This document shows positions 1 through 7,422 of a stretch of 44,440 nucleotides of DNA, in pieces (position 1 is the first letter of the stretch; each line of letters begins with the position of its first letter). Under the pieces are notes generated by a model. That model was not told where the DNA came from. It made no database searches and saw only the letters and a program-made list of their open reading frames with translations. The DNA is from an uncultured Terriglobales bacterium (GTDB lineage Bacteria; Acidobacteriota; Terriglobia; Terriglobales; Acidobacteriaceae), in NCBI GenBank assembly GCA_955652395.1, contig CATPBJ010000176.1:1-44440 (forward strand). Reading direction: 5' to 3'. A program made the position numbers and the translations under genes.

Positions 1-532
1 CCTCATTCACTTTGAGCTTGAGTTTGTGCGTGATGAATCGCGTGATGCTTTCCATCACCCGTTGACCGGCCCGCTCGCTGCGCACGTAGATGTTGCAATC
101 ATCCGCGTAGCGAAGGTAACGGTGTCCGCGTCGCTCTAGCTCTCGGTCGAGTTCGTCGAGCACGAGGTTCGACAGCAGTGGCGAAAGTGGGCCTCCTTGC
201 GGAGTGCCTTCCACGCTCGGGCTGACCAGTCCGTTCTCCATCACCCCAGCATTCAGGAATGCCCGGATGAGTTTCAACAGCCGTTTGTCCTCGACTCGTT
301 TTGCGATCTGACCCATCAGTTTGTCGTGATTGACTCGATCGAAAAACTTCTCCAAGTCGAGATCAGCCACCCAGCCGTAGCCCGCGGCAATGTATTGCTG
401 TGCCTGGGCCACTGCTTGATGCGCGGATCGTCCCGGTCGAAAGCCGTAGCTGTGATCGGAGAACGTCGAGTCCCACTGCTTCTGCAGAACCTGCATTACC
501 GCTTGCTGGATGAATCGATCCAGCACCGTCGG
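1..532 (-). pseudogene. ltrA: Group II intron reverse transcriptase/maturase, middle part (YADD domain)
   Basis: Minus-strand translation gives a clear retroelement RT: TVLDRFIQQAVMQVLQ, then SYGFRPGRSAHQAV (RT2 region), DLDLEKFFDRVNHD (RT3), GTPQGGPLSPLLSNL (RT4) and the catalytic YADDCN box (RT5) near position 110. The frame runs off the left edge. Upstream it stops being RT-like at about 532, where the recombinase element begins. Joined across one copy of the 9-bp repeat CACCGTCGG to the fragment at 3492-3833, it continues in frame as GIPTV-LDRF, the normal RT1/RT2 order. Both catalytic Asp residues are present, so the RT was functional before the insertion. The amino-terminal piece looks to me like a different intron RT lineage from this piece; that is from memory. 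Confidence 0.88.
524..532 (+). repeat. Left 9-bp direct repeat / putative attL core
   Basis: CACCGTCGG, identical to 3492-3500. On the minus strand it encodes Pro-Thr-Val of the RT. With the next bases it forms the dyad ACCGTC-GG-GACGGT (525-538), half target sequence and half element sequence. Confidence 0.65.
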
Positions 533-570
533 GACGGTCAACGCGAACTGCACACGAACACAGTGAGCTT

Positions 571-882
571 TTGGGATGGGCCGAGATCCGGCATCCTTTT
601 CACCCACTTCGTGGGCAAAGCTTCCCAGTACTTACGACACGGCGGGTAGCCGGCATCGACACTCTGATTCTGCGTGGATTAGAGCACGGCTCCTTCAGTG
701 TCGCGCGGGAATGGACGGATTGGGCCGATCCCGATCCTTATGCCGCGCTCGGCTTGCCACCGAGGCGGTGGGATGTGGATCGGCTTCTGGATTTAGTGAA
801 CTTGCTGGAGCAACTCAGCTCCCAGTCATCAAGAGAGTTACCCACAGTTACCCAAAGGATATTGACGGATGAATCGATCTAA
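571..882 (+). CDS. DUF5372-like accessory protein of the recombinase element
   Basis: This is a 103-residue protein beginning HPFHPLRGQ and containing TRRVAGIDTLILRG and REWTDWADPDPYAALGLPP, which match my memory of the DUF5372 family. Such proteins sit as the first gene of cassettes that end in a serine recombinase or transposase. No catalytic motif, signal peptide or membrane segment is visible. The conserved Trp/Asp-rich centre and the small size would suit a nucleic-acid- or partner-binding accessory, but the function is unknown. It lies only about 40 bases inside the inferred left end of the element. The ATG at 571 is the first start after the boundary and has no strong ribosome site. 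The gene is intact and ends 38 bases before the next gene. Confidence 0.7.
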   Translation: MGWAEIRHPFHPLRGQSFPVLTTRRVAGIDTLILRGLEHGSFSVAREWTDWADPDPYAALGLPPRRWDVDRLLDLVNLLEQLSSQSSRELPTVTQRILTDESI

Positions 883-920
883 GTTACAAGCAGACCAGTT
901 ATGTAAATGGTCTGACACTC

Positions 921-1265
921 ATGCGATCACAACCGCGCAAACAGACTTCTGTCGCGTTGCGCCGCCGCCGCCAACAGCTATTGCGCCACCTTCCGCCGCT
1001 CGATCGTCTCTTGCGGGGTTCGCTCATCGAGCGCTACAAGCCATGCGGCAAGCCGGGATGCAAGTGCGCCCGAGGCCCCGGTCATGGCCCCAAGTACTAC
1101 CTCTCGGTCAGTCACTATGGCCGGCAACCGCAAATGGATTACATCCCCCAGGACTATCAAAGCCAGGCCAGCGAGTGTCTCGGCAACTACCATCGTCTCC
1201 GCGAGATCTTGGACGAGGTCTGCGCCATCAATCACGAACTGCTATGCCGCCGCGAGGTGCTCTGA
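921..1265 (+). CDS. DUF6788-like small protein of the recombinase element
   Basis: This 114-residue basic protein has an Arg-rich amino end (KQTSVALRRRRQQLLRHLPP), a central LIERYKPCGKPGCKCARG segment with a CxxxxCxC cysteine cluster, then GHGPKYYLSV and a helical carboxy end. The Cys cluster next to basic residues suggests a small metal-binding, nucleic-acid-binding fold. I recognise it as the DUF6788-type protein that accompanies recombinases and transposases in many bacterial mobile elements; its biochemical role is not known to me. It lies between the DUF5372-like gene and the recombinase, all on one strand, and probably belongs to one transcript. The 136-base gap to the recombinase start contains another open frame that I could not support as a gene. 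Confidence 0.7.
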   Translation: MRSQPRKQTSVALRRRRQQLLRHLPPLDRLLRGSLIERYKPCGKPGCKCARGPGHGPKYYLSVSHYGRQPQMDYIPQDYQSQASECLGNYHRLREILDEVCAINHELLCRREVL

Positions 1266-1401
1266 GCCATCCCCATGAGCCATGCTTCTGCCTCGCCCCC
1301 CGCTCCCTTCGATTGCAAACAAGGCGGCCTGCTCCTGGCCAATATGCTTTCCGCCTGGCTCGACGGCGAACCCACGGGAGAAGCCACCGTGGAGGCTGTC
1401 C

Positions 1402-3462
1402 ATGAACCCAAAGATCGCCGAACATCACCGCAGCAGATCCGCCTATGTTTACCTGCGCCAGTCGACGCCCGGCCAAGTGCTCCATCATCAGGAGAGCACG
1501 GAACGCCAGTATGCATTGCGCGAGAAGGCACAGGAACTGGGCTGGAGCGAAGCTTCGATCCGCACCCTCGATCGGGACCTCGGCAAGTCCGGAACGCAGA
1601 CGGCGGGACGGGAGGACTTCAAGACGTTGGTAGCCGATGTCTCGATGGGACAAGTGGGCGCCGTGTTTGCCTTGGAAGCCTCCCGACTTTCGCGCTCGGA
1701 CTTGGACTGGCATCGACTACTGGAGTTGTGTGCCCTCACCCAAACGCTGGTGATCGACGAGGATGGCTGCTACGATCCGGCCGATTTCAACGACGGACTT
1801 TTGTTGGGGCTGAAAGGGACCATGGCTCAGGCCGAGCTGCATTTTTTGCGCACGCGCCTCCAGGGCGGTAAGCTCAACAAAGCCAAGAAGGGAGAGTTGC
1901 GCTTCCCTCTGCCGGTTGGGTTTCGCTATAACGAGCAAGGCCGCATCATTCTGGATCCCGATGAAGAAGTGCGGGGTGCGGTGGCCTTCGTGTTTCGCCT
2001 ATTTCGCGAAACCGGCAGCGCTTTTGCGGTGGTGCAACGCTTCGCCGAACGCGGCTTACGATTTCCGAAGCGAGCCTATGGAGGAGCCTGGGCTGGCCAG
2101 TTGATATGGGGTCGGCTTACCCACAGCCGGGTGCTGGGGGTCCTCAAGAACCCCTCCTATGCGGGGATGTATGTTTTCGGCCGTTACCGCTATCGGGTGC
2201 AGATCAGCGCCCAGGGCGAAGTTCGGAAACGAATGCAAGCGGTGGCAATGCCCGACTGGCGGGTCCGTTTGCCGGAGCACCACGAAGGTTATATTCGGGC
2301 GGAAGAGTTCTGGCAAAATCTAGAACGTTTGCAGAAAAATTGCACCCATGGCGAGGAGACGGTGTTGAGCGGCCCGACGCGCGAAGGCTTGGCTTTACTG
2401 CAAGGGCTATTGCTATGCGGTCACTGTGGTCGGGCTATCACCGTTCGGTACACGGGCAACGGTGGCATTTATCCCATATATCAGTGCAACTGGTTGCATC
2501 GCGAAGGACTCGCCACCAAGGACTGTCTGAGCTTCCGTTGTGATGTACTGGACTCCGTTATTGCCGAGGAAGTATTAAACGCACTGCAGCCCGCGGAACT
2601 GGAGCTGGCACTGGCAGCATTGCAAGAGCTGGAGACGCGCGATCACGCGATCATGCGCCAATGGCAGATGCGACTGGAACGTGCCGAGTACGAAGCCGCA
2701 CTTGCCGAGCGGAGGTATCAGGAAGTCGATCCTTCGAATCGCCTGGTGGCCAGCACCCTGGAACGCCGCTGGAACGATGCCCTGGTTCAGTTGCAAGATC
2801 TCAAGAAGCAAGCTGGGGAGTTTCAGCTGCAAGAAGCTCGCGTGGCCACTGCCGAGCAGAAGGAGAAGGTGCTGGCTCTCGCCCGAGACTTGCCGCGTCT
2901 ATGGCGTGCCCCCACCACCCAAGCTAAGGATCGCAAGCGGATGTTGCGGCTGCTGATCAAAGACATCACGGTGGACAAGCTAGGAGCCGAACCTAAGCAG
3001 CTCTTAGTTCACATCCGCTGGCAAGGCGGAGCCTGTTCCAACCGCTCCGTACAGCTTTCGCTGAACATCGCCGACCGGCTGCGCTACCCTATCGCGGTGG
3101 TGGAGCGAGTCCGCGAACTGGCCCATGCCTTGCTCGATGTGCAGATCGCTGATCAGCTCAATCGAGAAGGTCACAGCAGCGCCAAAGGTATGCCGTATAC
3201 CACGAAGATTGTCCAGTGGATCCGTTGGCGCTATCAGATCTCGCCGGCGAAACTCAAGAAGCCGGAGGAGTTGACCGTCCAACAACTAGCCCAACGGTTT
3301 GGAGTAAGCCCCGGCGTGGTCTACTACTGGATCGAACACGGGATAGTCAGGGCGCGCCGACTCAATAAGACAATGCCGTATTGGATTACACTCGATGCCG
3401 CAGAGGAACAACAATTGCGCGATTGGGTGCACAACTCAACCAGGATTTCCTCGGCATCCTGA
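1402..3462 (+). CDS. Large serine recombinase
   Basis: This 686-residue site-specific recombinase has a resolvase-type catalytic domain at residues 1-150 (AYVYLRQSTPGQ with the presumed nucleophile Ser21; further motifs LSRSDLDWHR and GTMAQAELHFLRTRL). A recombinase domain follows (about 165-260, including GVLKNPSYAGMYVFG). Then comes a zinc ribbon (CGHCGRAITV through YQCNWLHREG to DCLSF), a long coiled coil, and a carboxy-terminal HTH-like segment (LTVQQLAQRFGVSPGVVYYW). The ATG at 1402 is chosen because homology starts just after it; the frame is open for 40 codons upstream. It should cut and rejoin att sites with a 2-bp core and so move the element. The gene is complete, so the element may still be mobile. 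The stop lies 29 bases from the right-hand direct repeat. Confidence 0.9.
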   Translation: MNPKIAEHHRSRSAYVYLRQSTPGQVLHHQESTERQYALREKAQELGWSEASIRTLDRDLGKSGTQTAGREDFKTLVADVSMGQVGAVFALEASRLSRSDLDWHRLLELCALTQTLVIDEDGCYDPADFNDGLLLGLKGTMAQAELHFLRTRLQGGKLNKAKKGELRFPLPVGFRYNEQGRIILDPDEEVRGAVAFVFRLFRETGSAFAVVQRFAERGLRFPKRAYGGAWAGQLIWGRLTHSRVLGVLKNPSYAGMYVFGRYRYRVQISAQGEVRKRMQAVAMPDWRVRLPEHHEGYIRAEEFWQNLERLQKNCTHGEETVLSGPTREGLALLQGLLLCGHCGRAITVRYTGNGGIYPIYQCNWLHREGLATKDCLSFRCDVLDSVIAEEVLNALQPAELELALAALQELETRDHAIMRQWQMRLERAEYEAALAERRYQEVDPSNRLVASTLERRWNDALVQLQDLKKQAGEFQLQEARVATAEQKEKVLALARDLPRLWRAPTTQAKDRKRMLRLLIKDITVDKLGAEPKQLLVHIRWQGGACSNRSVQLSLNIADRLRYPIAVVERVRELAHALLDVQIADQLNREGHSSAKGMPYTTKIVQWIRWRYQISPAKLKKPEELTVQQLAQRFGVSPGVVYYWIEHGIVRARRLNKTMPYWITLDAAEEQQLRDWVHNSTRISSAS

Positions 3463-3491
3463 AGGGGATTGGAGCAGGTGCATTATGAAGC

Positions 3492-3500
3492 CACCGTCGG
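3492..3500 (+). repeat. Right 9-bp direct repeat / putative attR core
   Basis: CACCGTCGG, the second copy of 524-532. It encodes Pro-Thr-Val at the break of the RT amino-terminal fragment (minus strand). The RT frame runs only Ala-Ser-stop beyond it, inside the element. Confidence 0.65.
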
Positions 3501-3833
3501 AATTCCGAGCGGACGCTGTCCGCCTCCCGGCTTATCTATCCATACCCGTTTTACCGGTTTTGGTTTGTACGTCCTCGCACGCAGTTCTTGAATGATGCCT
3601 CGCAGCCACTCTGCCAATCCTCGTGCTTCGATCTCTTCGAAGTCTTCCCCATCCACCCCCGGCGCCCCTTCGTTCGCTTTCACTTGGGCGTAGGCGTAGA
3701 TCACGATGTCTTCGCGGTAGATCTTGTCGTAGAGTTGGTAAAAGCGGTAGTTCGGCTCGTTCTTCGCCTTCCTGTACAGCTTTCTCTGAAGAATCTGGAT
3801 CTTTTCCGGTGTTTCCAGACTCACGTCAATCAC
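3492..3833 (-). pseudogene. ltrA: Group II intron reverse transcriptase, amino-terminal fragment
   Basis: This is the first ~114 residues of an intron-encoded RT: LQRKLYRKAKNEPNYRFYQLY, then KANEGAPGVDGEDFE (RT0) and KRVWIDKPGGGQRPLGIPTV (RT1). It breaks off at PTV where the recombinase element begins and reads Ala-Ser-stop into the element. Its start is GTG at 3833, or the GTG nine bases downstream, behind an AAGGAG ribosome site. It belongs with the fragment at 1-532; the two join in frame across a single copy of the 9-bp repeat. From memory, this amino end is typical of intron RTs that continue RDRVVQ rather than LDRFIQQ, so the original gene may have been a mosaic. No function is expected from the fragment alone. 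Confidence 0.87.
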
Positions 3834-4316
3834 CTCTCCTTTCCTTCTTCGAAAGCACGTCCAAAAGTAAGGGCCCTTCCCTCCACCGGCATTACCCGGT
3901 TTCCTCGGTCTTATGACCCTCTCCGACCCCCAAAGTGGACCGCCATCCTGACGATGACGTTGAGGCCGTTACCCTCGTCCCTTCTGGGTCTCCCCCGATT
4001 AACCAGATCGCCTTTTTCTAACATGCCGTGCTCACTACCCCGGTGGTTGCGACAGGTGCATCTTCGGCTTCTTCCCTGTCCCCATGGCCTTCCCCGTTCT
4101 ATCGGCGGGTCGGCTTCCACGACTTCACTTTCGAGGCCTGCTCAAGCTTCACGCACGTTACGGCCTGTCAGATTGTTCGCCCACCTCCACAGTGGACTTT
4201 GTCACGAGGCTCCAGTCCGGTCGGTTATCCTTCCAAACTGCTCGTCAGCTACCGAGCCCTGCCGATGGCTGCTCGGGTGGGTCCTTCCCCCACTGGTGAT
4301 CTGCCCTTCGGGGCAC
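3834..4316 (-). ncRNA. 5' ribozyme part of the group II intron
   Basis: This non-coding stretch lies between the disrupted host exon and the RT start. Read on the minus strand it starts GTGCCCCGAAGGGC and has the GC-rich, stem-filled character of intron domain I, ending in AAGGAGAG just before the RT gene (domain IV loop). Segments such as AGCACGGCATGTTAGAAAAAGG and the GGAAACCGGGTAATGCCGG-like stem near 3900 resemble the corresponding parts of known bacterial introns. The 5' end is placed by the GUG start and by where the host gene stops being recognisable. Exact EBS/IBS pairings were not established. Confidence 0.65.
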
Positions 4317-4709
4317 GCGATAGATCACCGGCTCCTCATGTCCAATGATGGCGTCCACGTTTCGGAATCCTGCGGCATGAAAGAATTTCTTGGGGAGAAT
4401 CGGCGCTTTGAGATCAACCTGGTCGGCCGAGTGGAAGACCGGTTCCCCGTGTGGCCCAGAGAGGCTGTCACTCCCCAGCACGTAGTCCAAAGCCTTGTGG
4501 GCAGCTTCCAGGCTGGTATCGCCGCCGGAGAAGAGTTCGCGCATGTTGGGCGGAACCAGCGCGTCGGCCAGGCGGTAGAAGGCGCCTTCGCCCTCCATGT
4601 CACGCAAATACAAAGCGCAGGCCGAATTCAGATCAACGATCCGCCCGTCGGGGGCGAGGGCGCCTAGGCGGGACCGCCGCACGCTGTCTTCAAAAGTAAC
4701 AAGTCGCAT
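4317..4709 (-). pseudogene. Fumarylacetoacetate hydrolase family protein, 5' exon, interrupted by the intron
   Basis: Minus-strand frame MRLVTFEDSVRRSRLGAL, then PDGRIVDLNSACALY, KAPILPKKFFHAAG and NVDAIIGHEEPVIY. These are characteristic of the amino-terminal third of FAH-family hydrolases/isomerases, which cleave or isomerise 2,4-diketo acids. The frame ends at the group II intron directly after VIY, before the metal-binding catalytic core. Between FFHAAG and NVDAIIG about 24 residues usual for the family (the NFREH-EEA segment) appear to be missing as an in-frame deletion, judged from memory. The ATG at 4709 fits the family start. The second exon would lie outside the window. If the intron cannot splice, because its RT is broken, the gene is inactive. 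FAH enzymes also end non-phosphorylative fucose pathways, but this gene is 30 kb from the fucose locus. Confidence 0.82.
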
Positions 4710-4865
4710 ACCGGACGCTGCACGCAGCAGCACGCACCACTGGAAGTATAAACCGGCATCGTGATCGGGCGCCGGCAAACCGCGACGCGGGCTGGTGCGC
4801 TAAGCTGGTACGCTAAAGATGGATCGCTTCTGAAGGTCCACAAATGGTGTCCGGGCGGAGGCTCG

Positions 4866-6161
4866 ATGGCGAACCGAAGGGAGTTCATGCGCACGCTCTC
4901 CGGTGTGGCAGCGCTCAGCATTACCACGGATGTGAGCCAACTGGGCAGGATACGCTTTCTGCGCATGGCAACCGCCATGCCTGACACCAGCCCACACGAC
5001 CGCCTGCAACCGGACTGGTACCGGCGCAAGGTCGGCCAGGTGCAGCAGAAGATGAAAGAGCGCAAGCTCAATGCGTTGCTCCTTCTGGACGCGACCAACA
5101 TCATCTACACCGTAGGATATTTCCATCTTTCGACCGAGCGTCCTCTGGCGACGTTGATTCCGGAGTCGGGAGATCCGGTGATGTTCATCCCCGGGCTGGA
5201 GGCTGATCAGGTCAAGACCTGGTGGGTGAAAGACTACGAGGCTTATTTCGATTTTCCCGGTCCGGTGAACCGGGTGCGCTGGATCTTCGAGCGCGTAGCC
5301 AAGCGCGGATTCGAGCGGGCGCGCATCGGTGTGGAAGAGCCCCGGCCCAGCCGGCTGCATCAAATGAATATGGGTGCGCCGAAGGCCAAAATTGTCGTGG
5401 CAGGCGACCTGGTCGAGGATCTTCGCCTGGTCAAAGACGAAGACGAAATTGGCATCATGCGCCGGGCCATGACTTATGCCGATTTCAAAGTGCAGGCGGG
5501 TCGCGAATTCGTGCAGCGCAACGGCAGCGTGAGCGAAGACGAAATCCTGAAAGTGACGGCCGACGCAGTCGCCGACAGGATGTCCAAAGAACTGAATGAC
5601 GTGGTGGGCGTTGGCATCGATCCTCCCTTCGGCGGACTCGTACCATTCGGCAAGCGTTCGGCGTTTCCGCACGCCGTTCCCAGCAAGGACCGGCTGACGA
5701 CAGGAGACGCCTTGATCCTGAGTTTCGGCGCCCAAGTGGGAGGTTACAACGTCGAGTGCGAGCGTTCATTCTGTGTAGGCAAGCCGACCGACTACGCCAA
5801 ACGCCTGTTCGACGCCATGCTGGCGGCCCACGACGCCGGTGTCGAGCACATGAAGCAAGGCTCGGTGGCCGAGGAAGTGGACCAGAAGAGTCTGGACCTG
5901 ATCCGCAAGGCGGGGTTTGAAAAGTTCCTCAGACATCGCACTGGGCACGGCATTGGTCTCGAAGGCCACGAAGCTCCCTGGATTGCCGAGGGCGACAAGA
6001 CGGTGTTGCAGCAGGGCATGACTTTCAGTTGTGAGCCGGGGGTCTACGATCCGGACTTTGGCGGATTTCGGCACTCGGATACGGTGGTCGTGCGTAAGGA
6101 CAAGGGCGAGGTGTTGAACAGCTACCCCACCCGCTTGGAGGACATGGTCATCGAGATTTGA
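4866..6161 (+). CDS. M24 (Xaa-Pro aminopeptidase/creatinase-fold) family protein, exported
   Basis: A 431-residue protein with a Tat-like leader (MANRREFMRTLSGVAALSI), a creatinase-type amino domain (LLLLDATNIIYTVGYFH) and a pita-bread carboxy domain. The His and Glu motifs HRTGHGIGLEGHEAPW and TFSCEPGVY are present. Metalloenzymes of this fold usually have an Asp in the xxDxGA motif, but here the text is LILSFGAQ (Ser286). The second Asp (YxxDxxR) is Glu297 in NVECER. The final Glu motif reads FRHSDTVV with Ser. The usual two-metal site is therefore unlikely, as in creatinase, which works without metal. Substrate is unknown; an amidohydrolase or C-N hydrolase role is possible. The start at 4866 is chosen for the twin-Arg leader and the preceding GGCGGAGG. 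It diverges from the FAH gene. Confidence 0.85.
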   Translation: MANRREFMRTLSGVAALSITTDVSQLGRIRFLRMATAMPDTSPHDRLQPDWYRRKVGQVQQKMKERKLNALLLLDATNIIYTVGYFHLSTERPLATLIPESGDPVMFIPGLEADQVKTWWVKDYEAYFDFPGPVNRVRWIFERVAKRGFERARIGVEEPRPSRLHQMNMGAPKAKIVVAGDLVEDLRLVKDEDEIGIMRRAMTYADFKVQAGREFVQRNGSVSEDEILKVTADAVADRMSKELNDVVGVGIDPPFGGLVPFGKRSAFPHAVPSKDRLTTGDALILSFGAQVGGYNVECERSFCVGKPTDYAKRLFDAMLAAHDAGVEHMKQGSVAEEVDQKSLDLIRKAGFEKFLRHRTGHGIGLEGHEAPWIAEGDKTVLQQGMTFSCEPGVYDPDFGGFRHSDTVVVRKDKGEVLNSYPTRLEDMVIEI

Positions 6162-6225
6162 GAGATGACATCGTGCCGCAAGGGAATTCTCATCATCAAC
6201 AACCAATCACGATTCGGAGAATGGA

Positions 6226-6672
6226 ATGGCAGAGAAAATTGACAAGCCGGAAGCAGTATGGCAAAAGCAGCTGTCTCCCGAGCAGTTCTATGTGACTCGC
6301 AAGGCGGGAACCGAGCCGGCGTTCAGCGGGAAATACTGGAAGACGAAGGACTCAGGCACGTACGCCTGTGTCTGTTGTGGACAGCCACTGTTCAGCTCAG
6401 AGACCAAGTTCGAGTCTGGCACCGGCTGGCCCAGCTTCTGGAAGCCAGTGGACGAGGCCGCAGTGGTAAACCACACCGACAAGACCTACGGCATGGTTCG
6501 CACCGAGACCCGTTGCGCGCGCTGCGATGCCCATCTGGGACATGTCTTTGAAGACGGGCCCGCCCCGACTGGCCTGCGTTACTGCATGAATTCGGCGGCG
6601 CTGGATTTGAAGACGGAAGATTTGAAGACGGAAGAGTTGAAACCGGGTGCAACGAAAGACGAAAAGAAATAG
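6226..6672 (+). CDS. msrB: Peptide-methionine (R)-S-oxide reductase
   Basis: A 148-residue cytosolic MsrB that reduces methionine-R-sulfoxide in oxidised proteins with thioredoxin. Two CxxC pairs for the structural zinc are present (CVCCGQ and CARCDAH), then [10 protein letters not shown] and the catalytic cysteine in [11 protein letters not shown]. Length and motif order fit the family up to NSAALDL. The last ~20 residues are a low-complexity tail containing [12 protein letters not shown], produced by a 15-bp tandem repeat at about 6605-6634, a recent local expansion that should not affect the fold. The ATG at 6226 has GGAGA five bases upstream, which favours it over the ATG at 6221. It follows the M24 gene by 64 bases on the same strand and converges with the bactofilin gene. 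Confidence 0.95.
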   Translation: MAEKIDKPEAVWQKQLSPEQFYVTRKAGTEPAFSGKYWKTKDSGTYACVCCGQPLFSSETKFESGTGWPSFWKPVDEAAVVNHTDKTYGMVRTETRCARCDAHLGHVFEDGPAPTGLRYCMNSAALDLKTEDLKTEELKPGATKDEKK

Positions 6673-6694
6673 GGACACGCGCGAACGCGTGCCC
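6672..6694. terminator. Hairpin between msrB and the bactofilin gene
   Basis: CACGCG-CGAA-CGCGTG (6676-6691) is extended by GGG/CCC past one bulged A. It sits between two convergent genes, so a bidirectional terminator is the natural reading. There is no U-rich tail, only a C run. Confidence 0.45.
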
Positions 6695-6714
6695 CCCTGG
6701 ATTCCTGAAACCGA

Positions 6715-7224
6715 TCAGGCGCCTGCGACCGCGGCAGCCGCTTTGGGCTGCTCGGCTACGACGGGTTTGGGCTCAGACTGCGCCTGCTTCTGAACTTGAG
6801 GTTGAGATTTATCGTGTTTGTGCTCGACCGCGCGCACCTGCACGCTGCCCTTCAAAATAGCTCCATCCTCAACGCTGATCCGTTGAGTGACTACATCGCC
6901 CGTCAGAGCACCTTCGCTGCGGATATCCAGACGGTCGGTGCATTGAATGTTGCCCTGAACCTTGCCCAGGATGACGACTTCGCGGGCGCTGATGTTGGCG
7001 GCGACGCTGCCGTTGCGTCCAATGGTGACCCGGTGTTCGGCAAAATTGACGGTGCCCTCGATTCGCCCATCGACGTAGAGCGATTCGGTGCCGCTGACCT
7101 CCCCTTTGATGACCACAGAGCGGCCGATCGTAGCCTGCTCCACGGGCACGCTGACGGTCTTGCTTGGGCTGAAGGTCTGGTTCGAGGGTAACTGCGATTT
7201 TTGAGAATCTGGTGGCTGCAGCAT
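6715..7224 (-). CDS. Bactofilin family protein
   Basis: The bactofilin (DUF583) core is clear: TIGRSVVIKGEVSGTESLYV, VDGRIEGTVNF, IGRNGSVAANISAREVVI, GKVQGNIQCTDRLDI and SEGALTGDVVTQRISVEDGA, repeating strands of the right-handed beta helix. It has a Pro/Ser-rich amino end and a charged Lys/Gln/Ala-rich carboxy tail, as usual. Bactofilins polymerise without nucleotide into membrane-associated scaffolds for cell shape, stalks or secretion. I choose the ATG at 7224, which has AAGGAG eleven bases upstream. A TTG at 7314 would add 30 residues with no better signal. It is a monocistronic gene, convergent with msrB, with no peptidase or membrane partner next to it. Confidence 0.9.
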   Translation of the reverse strand: MLQPPDSQKSQLPSNQTFSPSKTVSVPVEQATIGRSVVIKGEVSGTESLYVDGRIEGTVNFAEHRVTIGRNGSVAANISAREVVILGKVQGNIQCTDRLDIRSEGALTGDVVTQRISVEDGAILKGSVQVRAVEHKHDKSQPQVQKQAQSEPKPVVAEQPKAAAAVAGA

Positions 7225-7422
7225 CGGTTGCGGCGCTCCTTGAATGTTCCGCGCGGCGCGCGCTATGGGCGTTACCGCATGCGGCAAGTCTGCTGACTGT
7301 GGCCGATTGGCCAAACTGACTATCGCATGGGAGCAGCCAATAAAGCAGGTTACGGAAGAACCTGTACGGGTTCGAAAATCAGGTAACCGGATGGGAACAG
7401 CGGTTTCGGGCCGCTCGGGAAG

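Larger units (their letters stand above)
524..3500 (+). mobile_element. Serine-recombinase element inserted in the RT gene
   Basis: The element carries three plus-strand genes (DUF5372-like, DUF6788-like, large serine recombinase) in a cassette order I recognise from other soil-bacterial genomes. It lies inside the conserved Ile-Pro-Thr-Val codons of the intron RT. The 9 bases CACCGTCGG occur once at each boundary (524-532 and 3492-3500). Deleting 2,968 bp leaves a single copy and an uninterrupted RT frame. Joining the element's own ends would give the palindrome ACCGTC-GG-GACGGT, the kind of short dyad with a central dinucleotide expected for a serine recombinase attP. The boundaries are inferred from the RT frame and this repeat, not from an empty-site comparison. 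Confidence 0.78.
1..4316 (-). mobile_element. Group II intron with RT, 3' end outside the window, split by a nested element
   Basis: On the minus strand a reverse transcriptase/maturase frame is preceded by about 480 bases of stem-rich non-coding sequence that resembles the 5' ribozyme part (domains I to IV) of bacterial group II introns. The RNA would start near 4316 with GTGCCCC, close to the usual GUGYG 5' end. Upstream of this point lies a fumarylacetoacetate-hydrolase-family exon that stops being recognisable exactly there. The remaining RT, domains V and VI and the downstream exon would lie left of position 1. A 2,968-bp recombinase element sits inside the RT gene, so this copy cannot make a full maturase. 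The intron call rests on the RT sequence and the disrupted host gene; I could not fold the RNA. Confidence 0.8.

Noticed and set aside
1275-1871. Open frame overlapping the recombinase start
   Set aside because: It overlaps the recombinase gene for most of its length, becomes Arg/Ser/Pro-rich after the first 45 codons and has no ribosome site; only its first part might be a short leader peptide.
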